From positions 1 through 12,500 of the forward strand of contig JANQMO010000028.1 of assembly GCA_028280025.1 (NCBI GenBank): 12,500 nucleotides of DNA, read 5' to 3'. Below the pieces are notes generated by a model. That model ran no database searches, was not told the DNA's origin, and was given only the letters and a program-made list of their open reading frames with translations. This document shows positions 6,104-12,500 of this stretch, piece after piece. Position 1 is the stretch's first letter; every line of letters starts with the position of its first letter. Source of the stretch: Chlorobium sp. (GTDB lineage Bacteria; Bacteroidota; Chlorobiia; Chlorobiales; Chlorobiaceae). The position numbers were made by a program, and so were the translations under genes.

Positions 6104-7050
6104 GGTACAGGCTGGTTTGAGAATGTTTCAATAATCTGAATGATTGCCGGCCCCAACAGCACTAACATGAGCGTCGGGAAAAGAAACAAGCCAAGCGGCA
6201 GCAGCATTTTGACAGGGATTTTGGCGGCAAGTTCTTCGGCGCGCTGGGTGCGGCGTGAGCGCATCATATCTGACTGTATGCGCAAGGATTCGGCCAGACC
6301 GGTGCCGAATTTGTCGGCCTGTACGAGCATGGAGACAAGGTCAGCCATATCTTCGAGCTGCGAGCGCAGTGCCAGGTTGCGCAAGGCTTCTATGCGGGTG
6401 GCACCGGCGCGCATTTCAAGGACCGAGAGATAAAACTCCTGGGCCAGGTCGGGATTGGTGCGGGCCATTTCGCTCGATATGCGGGCAATGGCGGCGTCCA
6501 GGCCCATGCCCGCTTCGGTACAGATAACCATGAGGTCGATCATGTCGGGCAGGCCGTTACGCATACGTTCGATACGTTTTTGGGTGATATAGTGCAGCAG
6601 GAATTCGGGCAGGTAGTAGCATACTGCGGCTGTGAGCAGCACAAAGAAAAAGGCAAGCTGGAAGGAAATCTGGGGTCTGGTGAAATAAAAAAACAAGACC
6701 AGTACTACTGGTGCCACTAATGTTAGCAGGGATTTGGCCGCATAGTAGTACTGAGGTACGATTTTGTTGCGAATGCCGGCGCGCAAAAACCTGAGTTGAG
6801 CGTTTGAGTTTTCCCAGCCTTTTTCCGGAAGAGAGAGCTTTGAGAGGATGTCGATGAAGGCGGTTACCTTGTGAGTGCCGGCCGTTCTGGACAATGAGAG
6901 GTCGGTAGGGACCCGGTCCTGGCGTACGAGCTGGGTGAAGCGCTTTTGGAGGGCGGTGTTGTTGACAACCCAATTGTACAACGCGAATACAATCGAGGCG
7001 ACAGCAGCCCCCGAGAGCAGGATGGTCAGAATTTTCAGGGTGTCTTGCAT
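6100..7050 (-). CDS. tadC: Tad pilus platform protein TadC
   Basis: This 316-residue inner-membrane protein of the GspF/TadC superfamily probably forms, with TadB, the membrane platform through which TadA drives pilin extrusion. Hydrophobic segments lie near residues 5-28, 105-122 and 130-155. They are followed by the cytoplasmic type II secretion F domain (about 160-280), opening with RNGLPDMIDLMVICTEAGMG, and a last pair of hydrophobic helices (about 281-307, LLPLGLFLFPTLMLVLLGP). Order and length match TadC rather than TadB. The start lies 17 nt after the tadB stop, and the end overlaps the peptidase gene by 4 nt (ATGA). ACC directly precedes the ATG, without a Shine-Dalgarno. Confidence 0.94.
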   Translation of the reverse strand: MQDTLKILTILLSGAAVASIVFALYNWVVNNTALQKRFTQLVRQDRVPTDLSLSRTAGTHKVTAFIDILSKLSLPEKGWENSNAQLRFLRAGIRNKIVPQYYYAAKSLLTLVAPVVLVLFFYFTRPQISFQLAFFFVLLTAAVCYYLPEFLLHYITQKRIERMRNGLPDMIDLMVICTEAGMGLDAAIARISSEMARTNPDLAQEFYLSVLEMRAGATRIEALRNLALRSQLEDMADLVSMLVQADKFGTGLAESLRIQSDMMRSRRTQRAEELAAKIPVKMLLPLGLFLFPTLMLVLLGPAIIQIIETFSNQPVP

Positions 7051-7067
7051 GGTGAACGTGGCTGGGG

Positions 7068-8045
7068 TTAAACCTTGATCTGAATAACGCGGTTGAGCAT
7101 AAAGATGCCGGCGGTCATGAGTCCGCCGCCGATGAGAATAAGGGTTTGACCTCGGGGAGTGGTCCAGAGCACCGAGATGTACTCGAAATTTATGAGCGTG
7201 AGGATCCCGGTGAGCGCAAATGGCATACTGCCCAGTACCCAGGCTGATAGGCGCCCTTCGGATGAGAGCGTGCGAATTTTGCCGCGCAGCTTGATGCGTT
7301 CTCGTATGGTTTTAGCCAGCCCATCGAGCAATTCGGTGAGATTGCCGCCGGTTTCGTGCTGGATCATGAGTGAGATGACAAAGATATTGAGGTCGTTGCT
7401 TTTAACACGATCAGCAAGCCGGCCGACTGCGTCTTTAAACGGGATGCCGAAGGCGGTTTCATCGGACACGGTTTTGAATTCGTGACCTATGGGAGCGGTG
7501 AACTCTTTGCCAACCATATCGATGGCCGAGGTGAGGCTGTGGCCGGCACGCATTGCGCGTGAAATATAGTCGAGTGTTTCCGGGAATTTGTTTTCGAAGG
7601 CCTGACGGCGCTGGTTGGCCTGTCGAAATAACCACAAAACCGGCGTGCCGGCGATGGCGGTGGCCAACAGCAGCAGGACCCAGGGATTGACCTGGTAGAG
7701 AAGACCCAATACGATAACCACCAGAAACAAAGCAAGCATCAGGGCCAATAAATGCACGGCTGTGAGCGGGCTGTTGGCGTGCTGGACCAGGCTTTCGAGC
7801 CGTTCAAATATTTTTGAGCGTGAGCGCAGCCAGGTTTCGAGCGCACTGTCCCGCAGGGCGGTTTGTGCGATGCCGGGGCTTTGCCCCCCCCAGTGAACAG
7901 CGTTGTGGATATCGAGCAAGCGCTGTTTTCTTGCTTTGTTGCGGGGGTCTATAAAGTAGGTCCATATCACATAACCCGACAGCATGATCAGCATGACTGC
8001 CATAAAAGCAAAGAAGGGGATCAAAAACGTGATCATGACGCGCAT
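7068..8045 (-). CDS. tadB: Tad pilus platform protein TadB
   Basis: This 325-residue inner-membrane protein has a type II secretion F domain and is the likely partner of TadC. An N-terminal helix (about 5-32) is followed by a cytoplasmic stretch and two helices (about 96-140). The F domain follows (about 150-270), with FPETLDYISRAMRAGHSLTSAI and the conserved QHETGGNLTELLDGLA (229-244). Two C-terminal helices (about 268-320) complete it. Codons 52-54 (Trp-Gly-Gly) contain eight consecutive G residues (plus-strand C run 7884-7891), a potential slippage site that would truncate the protein near residue 55-60. The gene is 30 nt after the tadA stop and 17 nt before tadC. The first ATG has ACC in front; Met4 is an alternative start. 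Confidence 0.95.
   Translation of the reverse strand: MRVMITFLIPFFAFMAVMLIMLSGYVIWTYFIDPRNKARKQRLLDIHNAVHWGGQSPGIAQTALRDSALETWLRSRSKIFERLESLVQHANSPLTAVHLLALMLALFLVVIVLGLLYQVNPWVLLLLATAIAGTPVLWLFRQANQRRQAFENKFPETLDYISRAMRAGHSLTSAIDMVGKEFTAPIGHEFKTVSDETAFGIPFKDAVGRLADRVKSNDLNIFVISLMIQHETGGNLTELLDGLAKTIRERIKLRGKIRTLSSEGRLSAWVLGSMPFALTGILTLINFEYISVLWTTPRGQTLILIGGGLMTAGIFMLNRVIQIKV
7884..7891. repeat. Eight-base G/C homopolymer inside tadB
   Basis: A run of eight C on the plus strand (eight G in the coding strand) spans the Trp52-Gly53-Gly54 codons of tadB. It is the longest homopolymer I see in the Tad block; the next is a run of seven at 10249-10255, in the tadZ P-loop. Confidence 0.95.
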
Positions 8046-8075
8046 GGTTTTTAGTCATTAGTACAGGCTTGGATA

Positions 8076-9536
8076 TTACATTCCATTGGGTCGAACAGTT
8101 TGTCGATCAGGCTCGAACATGCCGCCGCTTAAGTCGATGCCGTAGGTGCGGATTTTGTCGGTTATTCGGGGACGCAGGCCTGTGGCACTTAACGTTCCTT
8201 GTACGGAACCATCAGGATTCGTGCCGGTGCGAATGTAGGTAAAGATTTCCTGGGTGGTAATTATATCGCCTTCCATGCCGGTGATTTCCTGGATGCTGGT
8301 GATCTTGCGGTTACCGTCATCCAGTCGTGTGATTTGGATGATAAAGTTAACAGACGAGGAAATGAGCTGGCGCAAGGCTTTGTTGGGTAGATTGAAGCCG
8401 CCCAGGCCTACCAGGTTTTCGAGCCGGCCCAGCGCATCCCGTGCGTTGTTGGCGTGAATGGTCGTGAGCGAGCCCTCATGCCCGGTGTTCATGGCTTGCA
8501 GCATGTCGATCACCTCGGCACTACGGACCTCGCCCAGCACGATGCGGTCGGGCCTCATGCGCAAGGAGTTTTTTACAAGCGCGCGCATGGTGATTTCGCC
8601 TTTGCCTTCGATGTTCTGCGGGCGCGTTTCCAGACGAATGACGTGTTCTTGCTGAAGTTGCAGTTCGGCTGTGTCTTCGATGGTGACGATGCGTTCGTTG
8701 TCGGGAATAAAGCTCGAGAGAATGTTGAGCAGCGTGGTTTTTCCCGTACCGGTCCCTCCGGAAATGATGATGTTGCATTTGACGGTAACCAGAGCTGACA
8801 ACAGTTCGGCCATGGCGGGCGTGAGCGTGTTTTTTTCAATGAGGTCGTGCATTTGCAAAGGCACAGCCGAAAAACGCCGAATGGTGAGGACCGGGCCGTC
8901 GAGAGCCAATGGCTGAATGATGGCATTGACGCGCGATCCGTCGGGCAGGCGGGCGTCGGCCATGGGGCTGGATTCATCGACGCGCCGTCCTACGCGAGAG
9001 ACGATTTTGTCGATGATTCTCATGAGGTGTGCATCGTCGTTGAAGCGGATATCGGTGAGGTGGATGCATCCGCTTTTTTCGACATAGACGTTTTGATAAC
9101 CGTTGACCATGATCTCGGAAATGGCGGGGTCTGCAAGCAAGGGTTCCAGGGGCCCCAGACCCATGATTTCGTTTTTAAGGTCGGTTACCAGTCTGGTGCG
9201 CTCTTGATGATTGAGGGGGATGGCTTCCTCTTCAATGAGCGCGACAAGCAGGACCCCAAGCTCATTGCGAAGCTGATCGCGGGTCAGGTCTTCGATTGAC
9301 TGGAGGTCGATGCGGGTGAGCAGCTTCTGGTGTAACTTTACTTTCGTTACGTAATAATCAACCCCTGGAGATGTTTTGGTTTTTAACGCCCGTGCTGCTG
9401 ATTGGGATGAGATTCGAGGCTCAACGGCACGAGGCTGCGCAGGCTTCACAGTGCTTGCGGGCGCCGATTCAGGGGGAGCTGCATCCTTTTTGGGGGAGAG
9501 CTTCCAGCGAGTTATTTGATCTTTAAGCGTTGCCAT
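8076..9536 (-). CDS. tadA: Tad pilus secretion ATPase TadA/CpaF
   Basis: This 486-residue hexameric ATPase of the PulE/VirB11 superfamily energises Flp pilus assembly at the cytoplasmic face of the membrane. Residues 1-55 form a Pro/Ala-rich, probably flexible tail. The N-terminal domain contains the CpaF signature GLGPLEPLLADPAISEIMVN (126-145). The motor core shows Walker A GGTGTGKTT (260-268, K266), Asp box TIEDTAELQL (285-294), Walker B RIVLGEVR with E336, and His box GHEGSLTTIHAN (352-363). All key residues are intact, and length is typical (about 420-500). The first 25 nt overlap the end of tadZ (9512-9536), so translation is probably coupled. No Shine-Dalgarno precedes its ATG. tadB follows after 30 nt. 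Confidence 0.97.
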   Translation of the reverse strand: MATLKDQITRWKLSPKKDAAPPESAPASTVKPAQPRAVEPRISSQSAARALKTKTSPGVDYYVTKVKLHQKLLTRIDLQSIEDLTRDQLRNELGVLLVALIEEEAIPLNHQERTRLVTDLKNEIMGLGPLEPLLADPAISEIMVNGYQNVYVEKSGCIHLTDIRFNDDAHLMRIIDKIVSRVGRRVDESSPMADARLPDGSRVNAIIQPLALDGPVLTIRRFSAVPLQMHDLIEKNTLTPAMAELLSALVTVKCNIIISGGTGTGKTTLLNILSSFIPDNERIVTIEDTAELQLQQEHVIRLETRPQNIEGKGEITMRALVKNSLRMRPDRIVLGEVRSAEVIDMLQAMNTGHEGSLTTIHANNARDALGRLENLVGLGGFNLPNKALRQLISSSVNFIIQITRLDDGNRKITSIQEITGMEGDIITTQEIFTYIRTGTNPDGSVQGTLSATGLRPRITDKIRTYGIDLSGGMFEPDRQTVRPNGM

Positions 9537-10660
9537 AGCGAGCGTCGTTTAGGGGGACTGCTTCCTGTGAGGTCCGCGGCCCAGTTAACGATGGTTTTGG
9601 AAAGTCTGGATTTGGGTGCTGCCTGCAAGACGGGCTGACCAAACAAAAGGGATTCCTGTACGGCGTCGACGTCGGTGGGGAAGCGTTTGTTGATTGGCCT
9701 GCCGATGACTTTTTCAATTTTTGTCTTGGAGAAGGGAAGGCTTGAGTCAGCACGGTTGAGTATGATCTCGATGCGCGACATGGGTACTTCATATTCTTTA
9801 CAGAGTTGGAGCAGCTGGCCGGCCCGGCGCAGAGATGGCAGCGACGGGGTCGATACGATGCAGAGCTTCTCGAGGTGTTCGATAACCCAGATGCCGATCT
9901 GGTCGAGAGACGAACCAAAGTCAACCAGAATGTAGTCGTAAAAGTTTGTGGCAATGGTAATGAGTTCGCTCACGCGCTCGGGTTCGATATGAACATTTTT
10001 TTCGAACGAGTTGGGTGAGGGGATGAGGTCGAACGCAGAGCTGAGGTGCTGCACCATGCTGTCGAGGAGCGACTTGTCAAGCCGTTCGGTTTGAGCGGAG
10101 ATGTCTGCCAGATCTTGAGTATGGTTATCTTTGGTAAGGTACATGTCGAGGTCGCCAAAAGGTAATGAGACATCGACCGCCAATACGCGGGTGTCGTGTA
10201 CCTGAGAAAGCGCAACGGCCAGGTTGCCCGCTATGCAGGAGCTGCCATCCCCCCCTTTGGAAGAGATAAATCCAAAAATTCGACCCCTGGTAATGCTTGC
10301 GCCTTTTGTGCGATGGTGGGCGCGCTTGATAACCTGCTGCAAGGTTCCTGAAGCGCTGTCGACAATGACTTCACGCACTCCGGCGCGCATAAGTGATAAC
10401 AAAAGGTCGGGTTGTGTTTTTGGGTGCAGGGCAACGATGGCGGCAAACGGCAGAGCCAGGCAGAGTTTTTCTACCTCTTGTATGTAATTGGGATCGGTAG
10501 GTTCAAAGCCCACAAGAAATACGAGGTCGGGTTTTTGGGCTGTGAGTTGGCGTACCATGCCCCCCAAATCGCCCAACAGCCGGACCAGTTGATGTTGGCC
10601 CAGTTCAAGTTGTGTGTCGGGAACCGCCCAAGGCTGGGGAGAGTAAACAACAATGTTCAT
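9512..10660 (-). CDS. tadZ: Tad pilus localisation ATPase TadZ/CpaE
   Basis: This 382-residue protein combines an atypical receiver-like N-terminal domain (about 1-115) with a MinD/ParA-type ATPase domain (about 125-365). TadZ/CpaE proteins place the pilus machine, usually at a pole or focus, and recruit the other Tad proteins. The deviant Walker A reads SSKGGDGSS (133-141): the signature lysine K135 is kept, but the P-loop lysine of KGGxGK(T/S) is replaced by serine. The A' box AVDVSLPFGDLD (161-172) and a Walker-B-like ILVDFGS (244-250) follow. Loss of the P-loop lysine is known in several TadZ/CpaE proteins, so it may bind ATP but hydrolyse it poorly. The C-terminal tail is basic (KRRSLWQRLKIK). 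Its end overlaps tadA by 25 nt; a 218-bp spacer precedes its start. Confidence 0.94.
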   Translation of the reverse strand: MNIVVYSPQPWAVPDTQLELGQHQLVRLLGDLGGMVRQLTAQKPDLVFLVGFEPTDPNYIQEVEKLCLALPFAAIVALHPKTQPDLLLSLMRAGVREVIVDSASGTLQQVIKRAHHRTKGASITRGRIFGFISSKGGDGSSCIAGNLAVALSQVHDTRVLAVDVSLPFGDLDMYLTKDNHTQDLADISAQTERLDKSLLDSMVQHLSSAFDLIPSPNSFEKNVHIEPERVSELITIATNFYDYILVDFGSSLDQIGIWVIEHLEKLCIVSTPSLPSLRRAGQLLQLCKEYEVPMSRIEIILNRADSSLPFSKTKIEKVIGRPINKRFPTDVDAVQESLLFGQPVLQAAPKSRLSKTIVNWAADLTGSSPPKRRSLWQRLKIK

Positions 10661-10878
10661 AAGTAATTCATCAATATTCCATTGCGCATATGAAAAAAGC
10701 TATGGAACCTTTACTAATCATCAAAATTAAAACACATTACCAAAACGCAATGGACTTATTGCAATGGTCGATGTTGCAAAGAGGCATGGATGGCTGTTTG
10801 CGGGATCAAAGGCTTTTCCAGGGTCCAGGACGTGTAGGTGATGATGTTCATGGTTGTAGAATTCGTACCGCATTCCGG
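10661..10878. other. 218-bp spacer inside the Tad locus
   Basis: This is the only sizeable gap in the Tad block. The tadZ-proximal part (about 10690-10760) is AT-rich and could hold a promoter. The best minus-strand pair I find is TTGCAA and GGTAAT at 17 bp, which is weak. There is no terminator-like hairpin with a T run. A possible 31-codon reading frame is listed separately. No Flp pilin, CpaB or secretin fragment is recognisable here. Confidence 0.6.
10756..10851 (-). CDS. Possible 31-codon ORF or gene remnant
   Basis: A short minus-strand frame runs from ATG (10849-10851, preceded by ACC like several other starts here) to TAA (10756-10758). The peptide opens MNIITYTSWTLEKP. The first residues recall the start of the downstream TadZ (MNIVVYSPQPW), so it could be the remnant of a duplicated tadZ 5' end. 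It could equally be chance. It has no hydrophobic segment or prepilin motif and is not a Flp pilin. No Shine-Dalgarno is visible. Confidence 0.15.
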   Translation of the reverse strand: MNIITYTSWTLEKPLIPQTAIHASLQHRPLQ

Positions 10879-12135
10879 TTACTTGACCAGCAAAATACTA
10901 CTTTCCGTTCCCGGTATTGATGTTATTGGATTATTGGTCCTGTCTACTGAGAAGTTGCTGCCGTTTATCTTAACTTGGTTGCCAACGACAGACCCGTTCA
11001 CTGTGATGTTGCTGCCATTGATGTTGATTTTGCCGTTGGGAGCGTACAGCACCCCGTTCAGCTCATAATTGGAGCCGTTGACATCGATATTTCCGTTTTT
11101 TGAATAAAAACATACCTGGCTGTCTCCCGAAGCCATGCTGCTGCCGTTGATGGTGATCTTGCCGTCAGCCATGAGGGCGCCCGTAGCGGTAAAGTCAGAG
11201 CCGTTGACCGTGAGTTTTTTGTTGTTGGTCACGTAAATTGGATCGGAAGTGATGTTGCTGCCGTTGATGGTGTAGTTTGAGGTGTAGACCTGATTAGCCG
11301 CCTCTGCCGCTTCGGCAATGGAGTCGCTGAAGTCCGGCATATCCACATGACTAGCATTGTGTGATATTGTGCCGATGTTTATGTCGCTTCCGTTCGTCGT
11401 TACGGTGCCCCCTGCATCGGCTTCCGTGATGGTAATGTTACTGCCGTTGATATTAATTTTGCCCACGGCTTCGGCAGATCCCATGATGGTATTGTTGCTG
11501 CCGTTCATCCCAAGGTCATCATTGGTATGAACCGAACCCGCTATATTATAATTGCTGCCGTTCATGGTCAGTTTTTTTGTCGGGCTGCCGGAGAATATCG
11601 CATAGTCGAAAGGGCCGCCCACGCCACCGGTTATTATTATGGCAACAGCAGCGGCCTGAATATTGGGGTTGGCAATATTCAGGATGGGCGCAAAAAATAA
11701 ATTCAAGGGGCCGCTGTTGTTTTCACTGTCGATAGCGATGGTGGCTCTGACAGCGGGGACATCACCCGTGCCGGGAGTCCAGGGGATGGTTTCAAAGCTT
11801 CGTGATCCGGTGTTCCAGTAACCCGGCGCGATAATCGCATCATCGATTCTCGCGCCATTGGCGAAGTTTTGCTTTGCATATACTTCCGCTGAATCCGCGG
11901 CAGCTGTCCAATTATACGGGTCGGTTCCGGCCCCGGGATCTGTGAGTGACAATGCGCCTGCATAAGCCGCAGCGTCTACCGCGTTCTGAAGTTCGGTTTT
12001 TACCAGGTTTAAGCGTGCCAAGTCAATCGCGAGAGCCGCACACCCAAGCAGAATGGGCAAGATCAGGACAAATAATATGGCCACACTGCCACGCTGGCCG
12101 TTTGGCTGCCTGGTAATGTGGTGTGAGTGTGTCAT
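10879..12135 (-). CDS. TadG-like pilus-associated protein with Asn-Gly-Ser repeat (predicted beta-helix) domain
   Basis: This 418-residue protein starts with a TadG/TadE-type N-terminus: a short polar leader, then RGSVAILFVLILPILLGC and AALAIDLARLNLVKTELQNAVDAAA (about 15-57), a membrane anchor followed by an amphipathic helix. Residues 60-170 form a middle domain. The C-terminal half (about 188-400) carries ten NGS(N/D/S) turns at 192, 211, 230, 248, 291, 311, 330, 353, 373 and 391, alternating with short beta-prone strands such as KITING or NITVNGS. The larger step between 248 and 291 holds a probable helix with DMPDF. This looks like a right-handed parallel beta-helix; the von Willebrand A domain of classical TadG is absent. 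It is probably an extracytoplasmic minor pilus component. The start overlaps the TadE stop as ATGA, and it has the only fair Shine-Dalgarno-like sequence (GAGGA, 10 nt upstream). Confidence 0.88.
   Translation of the reverse strand: MTHSHHITRQPNGQRGSVAILFVLILPILLGCAALAIDLARLNLVKTELQNAVDAAAYAGALSLTDPGAGTDPYNWTAAADSAEVYAKQNFANGARIDDAIIAPGYWNTGSRSFETIPWTPGTGDVPAVRATIAIDSENNSGPLNLFFAPILNIANPNIQAAAVAIIITGGVGGPFDYAIFSGSPTKKLTMNGSNYNIAGSVHTNDDLGMNGSNNTIMGSAEAVGKININGSNITITEADAGGTVTTNGSDINIGTISHNASHVDMPDFSDSIAEAAEAANQVYTSNYTINGSNITSDPIYVTNNKKLTVNGSDFTATGALMADGKITINGSSMASGDSQVCFYSKNGNIDVNGSNYELNGVLYAPNGKININGSNITVNGSVVGNQVKINGSNFSVDRTNNPITSIPGTESSILLVK
10936..11574 (-). repeat. Ten-copy NGS repeat region within the TadG-like gene
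   Basis: The coding strand repeats AAC-GGC-AGC-AAC-like words every 54-69 nt (one 129-nt step), encoding NGS followed by N, D or S. Synonymous codons vary between copies (AAC/AAT, GGC/GGA, AGC/AGT/TCC/TCT), so the repeat is conserved as protein rather than as recently duplicated DNA. Confidence 0.85.
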
Positions 12136-12500
12136 GGCGATTCGATCCTCATGCTGGAAGTGGCAGAGATAAAAAAGTCTGAAAAATCCAGAAAGATAAA
12201 GAGTCCAGAGTAATTCATACTTGCAGTCACGGTGATAACGCTACTTCCTGAAGGTACATTAACAACTACATCAGGCTCCGTGGAAGCAAAAGAGATGAGA
12301 TGGTCTTCACAGACCTGTATAGCTGCGTTGTAGGCCCTGGTTCCGATCGTCTCCTCATTGTCCGGATCATACACTGCTCCACTACGCGCACCCTCCCGGG
12401 TGGCCATGGTGAGCACGGTTTTGTTGTACAGGGCTACAGAAAACGTGATCATCCCGAAAAGGATAACCAGAAACAGGGGCAGGACGAGCGCAAACTCAAG
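12132..12500 (-). CDS. tadE: TadE-like pseudopilin (5' end beyond window)
   Basis: This partial frame runs off the right edge; 122 codons plus the stop are visible. The frame stays open upstream of the ATG at 12450-12452, and the first residues seen are LEFALVLPLFLVILFG. That is the typical TadE/TadF N-terminal helix with Glu at the +5-like position, so the internal ATG is not the start. The segment following the helix, NKTVLTMATREGARSGA, is also characteristic of TadE. The remaining C-terminal part is a beta-rich extracytoplasmic domain ending SSMRIESP. TadE-type proteins are processed by the prepilin peptidase and act as minor pilins in Tad assembly. The stop overlaps the TadG-like start as ATGA (12132-12135), implying coupled translation. 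Confidence 0.9.
   Translation of the reverse strand, partial: LEFALVLPLFLVILFGMITFSVALYNKTVLTMATREGARSGAVYDPDNEETIGTRAYNAAIQVCEDHLISFASTEPDVVVNVPSGSSVITVTASMNYSGLFIFLDFSDFFISATSSMRIESP

Noticed and set aside
5456..6139. 227-codon plus-strand open frame antisense to the prepilin peptidase
   Set aside because: Low-complexity, polar shadow translation; the minus strand encodes clear catalytic motifs.
10690..10920. 76-codon plus-strand open frame in the Tad spacer
   Set aside because: It overlaps the 3' end of the TadG-like gene on the opposite strand, has no Shine-Dalgarno and no recognisable features.
12132..12452. TadE-like gene starting at the ATG at 12450-12452
   Set aside because: The frame stays open to the window edge and encodes the conserved TadE hydrophobic start (LEFALVLP), so the gene begins outside the window.

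Overview
The window looks like a chromosomal segment of a green sulfur bacterium (Chlorobiota, Chlorobium/Prosthecochloris type). The main reason is a UbiA-family (bacterio)chlorophyll synthase, most like BchG, beside trpD, among ordinary housekeeping genes (rnhA, rpmB, an M24 peptidase). The taxonomic call is an inference; there is no rRNA in the window.

Layout. 1-63 is a perfect CCTACTA heptanucleotide tandem array (last copy one base off) that runs off the left edge. 58-4164 is a minus-strand housekeeping block, listed here in plus-strand order: an unrecognised membrane-anchored protein (58-1101), rnhA (1110-1550), a purine-rich short-repeat spacer and the rpmB terminator (1565-1692), rpmB (1721-1939) with a candidate extended -10 promoter, a candidate bchG terminator (2004-2036), bchG (2053-3045) and trpD (3115-4164). 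A 160-bp AT-rich divergent spacer with an operator-like inverted repeat separates trpD from the plus-strand M24 aminopeptidase gene (4325-5398).

From 5399 to the right edge, everything is on the minus strand and belongs to a Tad/Flp pilus (widespread colonization island) locus. In transcription order it reads: TadE-like pseudopilin (runs off the window at 12500), TadG-like protein with an unusual Asn-Gly-Ser repeat domain, a 218-bp gap, TadZ/CpaE ATPase, TadA/CpaF secretion ATPase, TadB and TadC membrane platform proteins, and a PilD-like prepilin peptidase. Genes are tightly packed (two ATGA overlaps, one 25-nt overlap), so they probably form one or two transcripts. TadA powers the TadB/TadC platform, TadZ localises the machine, the peptidase matures the pilin and pseudopilins, and TadE/TadG are probably minor envelope or pilus-associated components. 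No Flp pilin, CpaB/RcpC, CpaC/RcpA secretin or TadD gene is visible; if present they lie beyond 12500.

The most unusual element is the TadG-like protein. Its C-terminal half holds ten Asn-Gly-Ser turns spaced mostly 18-23 residues apart, which suggests a right-handed beta-helix in place of the expected von Willebrand A domain. Other points of interest are the heptanucleotide array that supplies a stop codon, a G8 tract inside tadB, the missing P-loop lysine in TadZ, and a recurrent ACC directly before ATG with almost no Shine-Dalgarno sequences.
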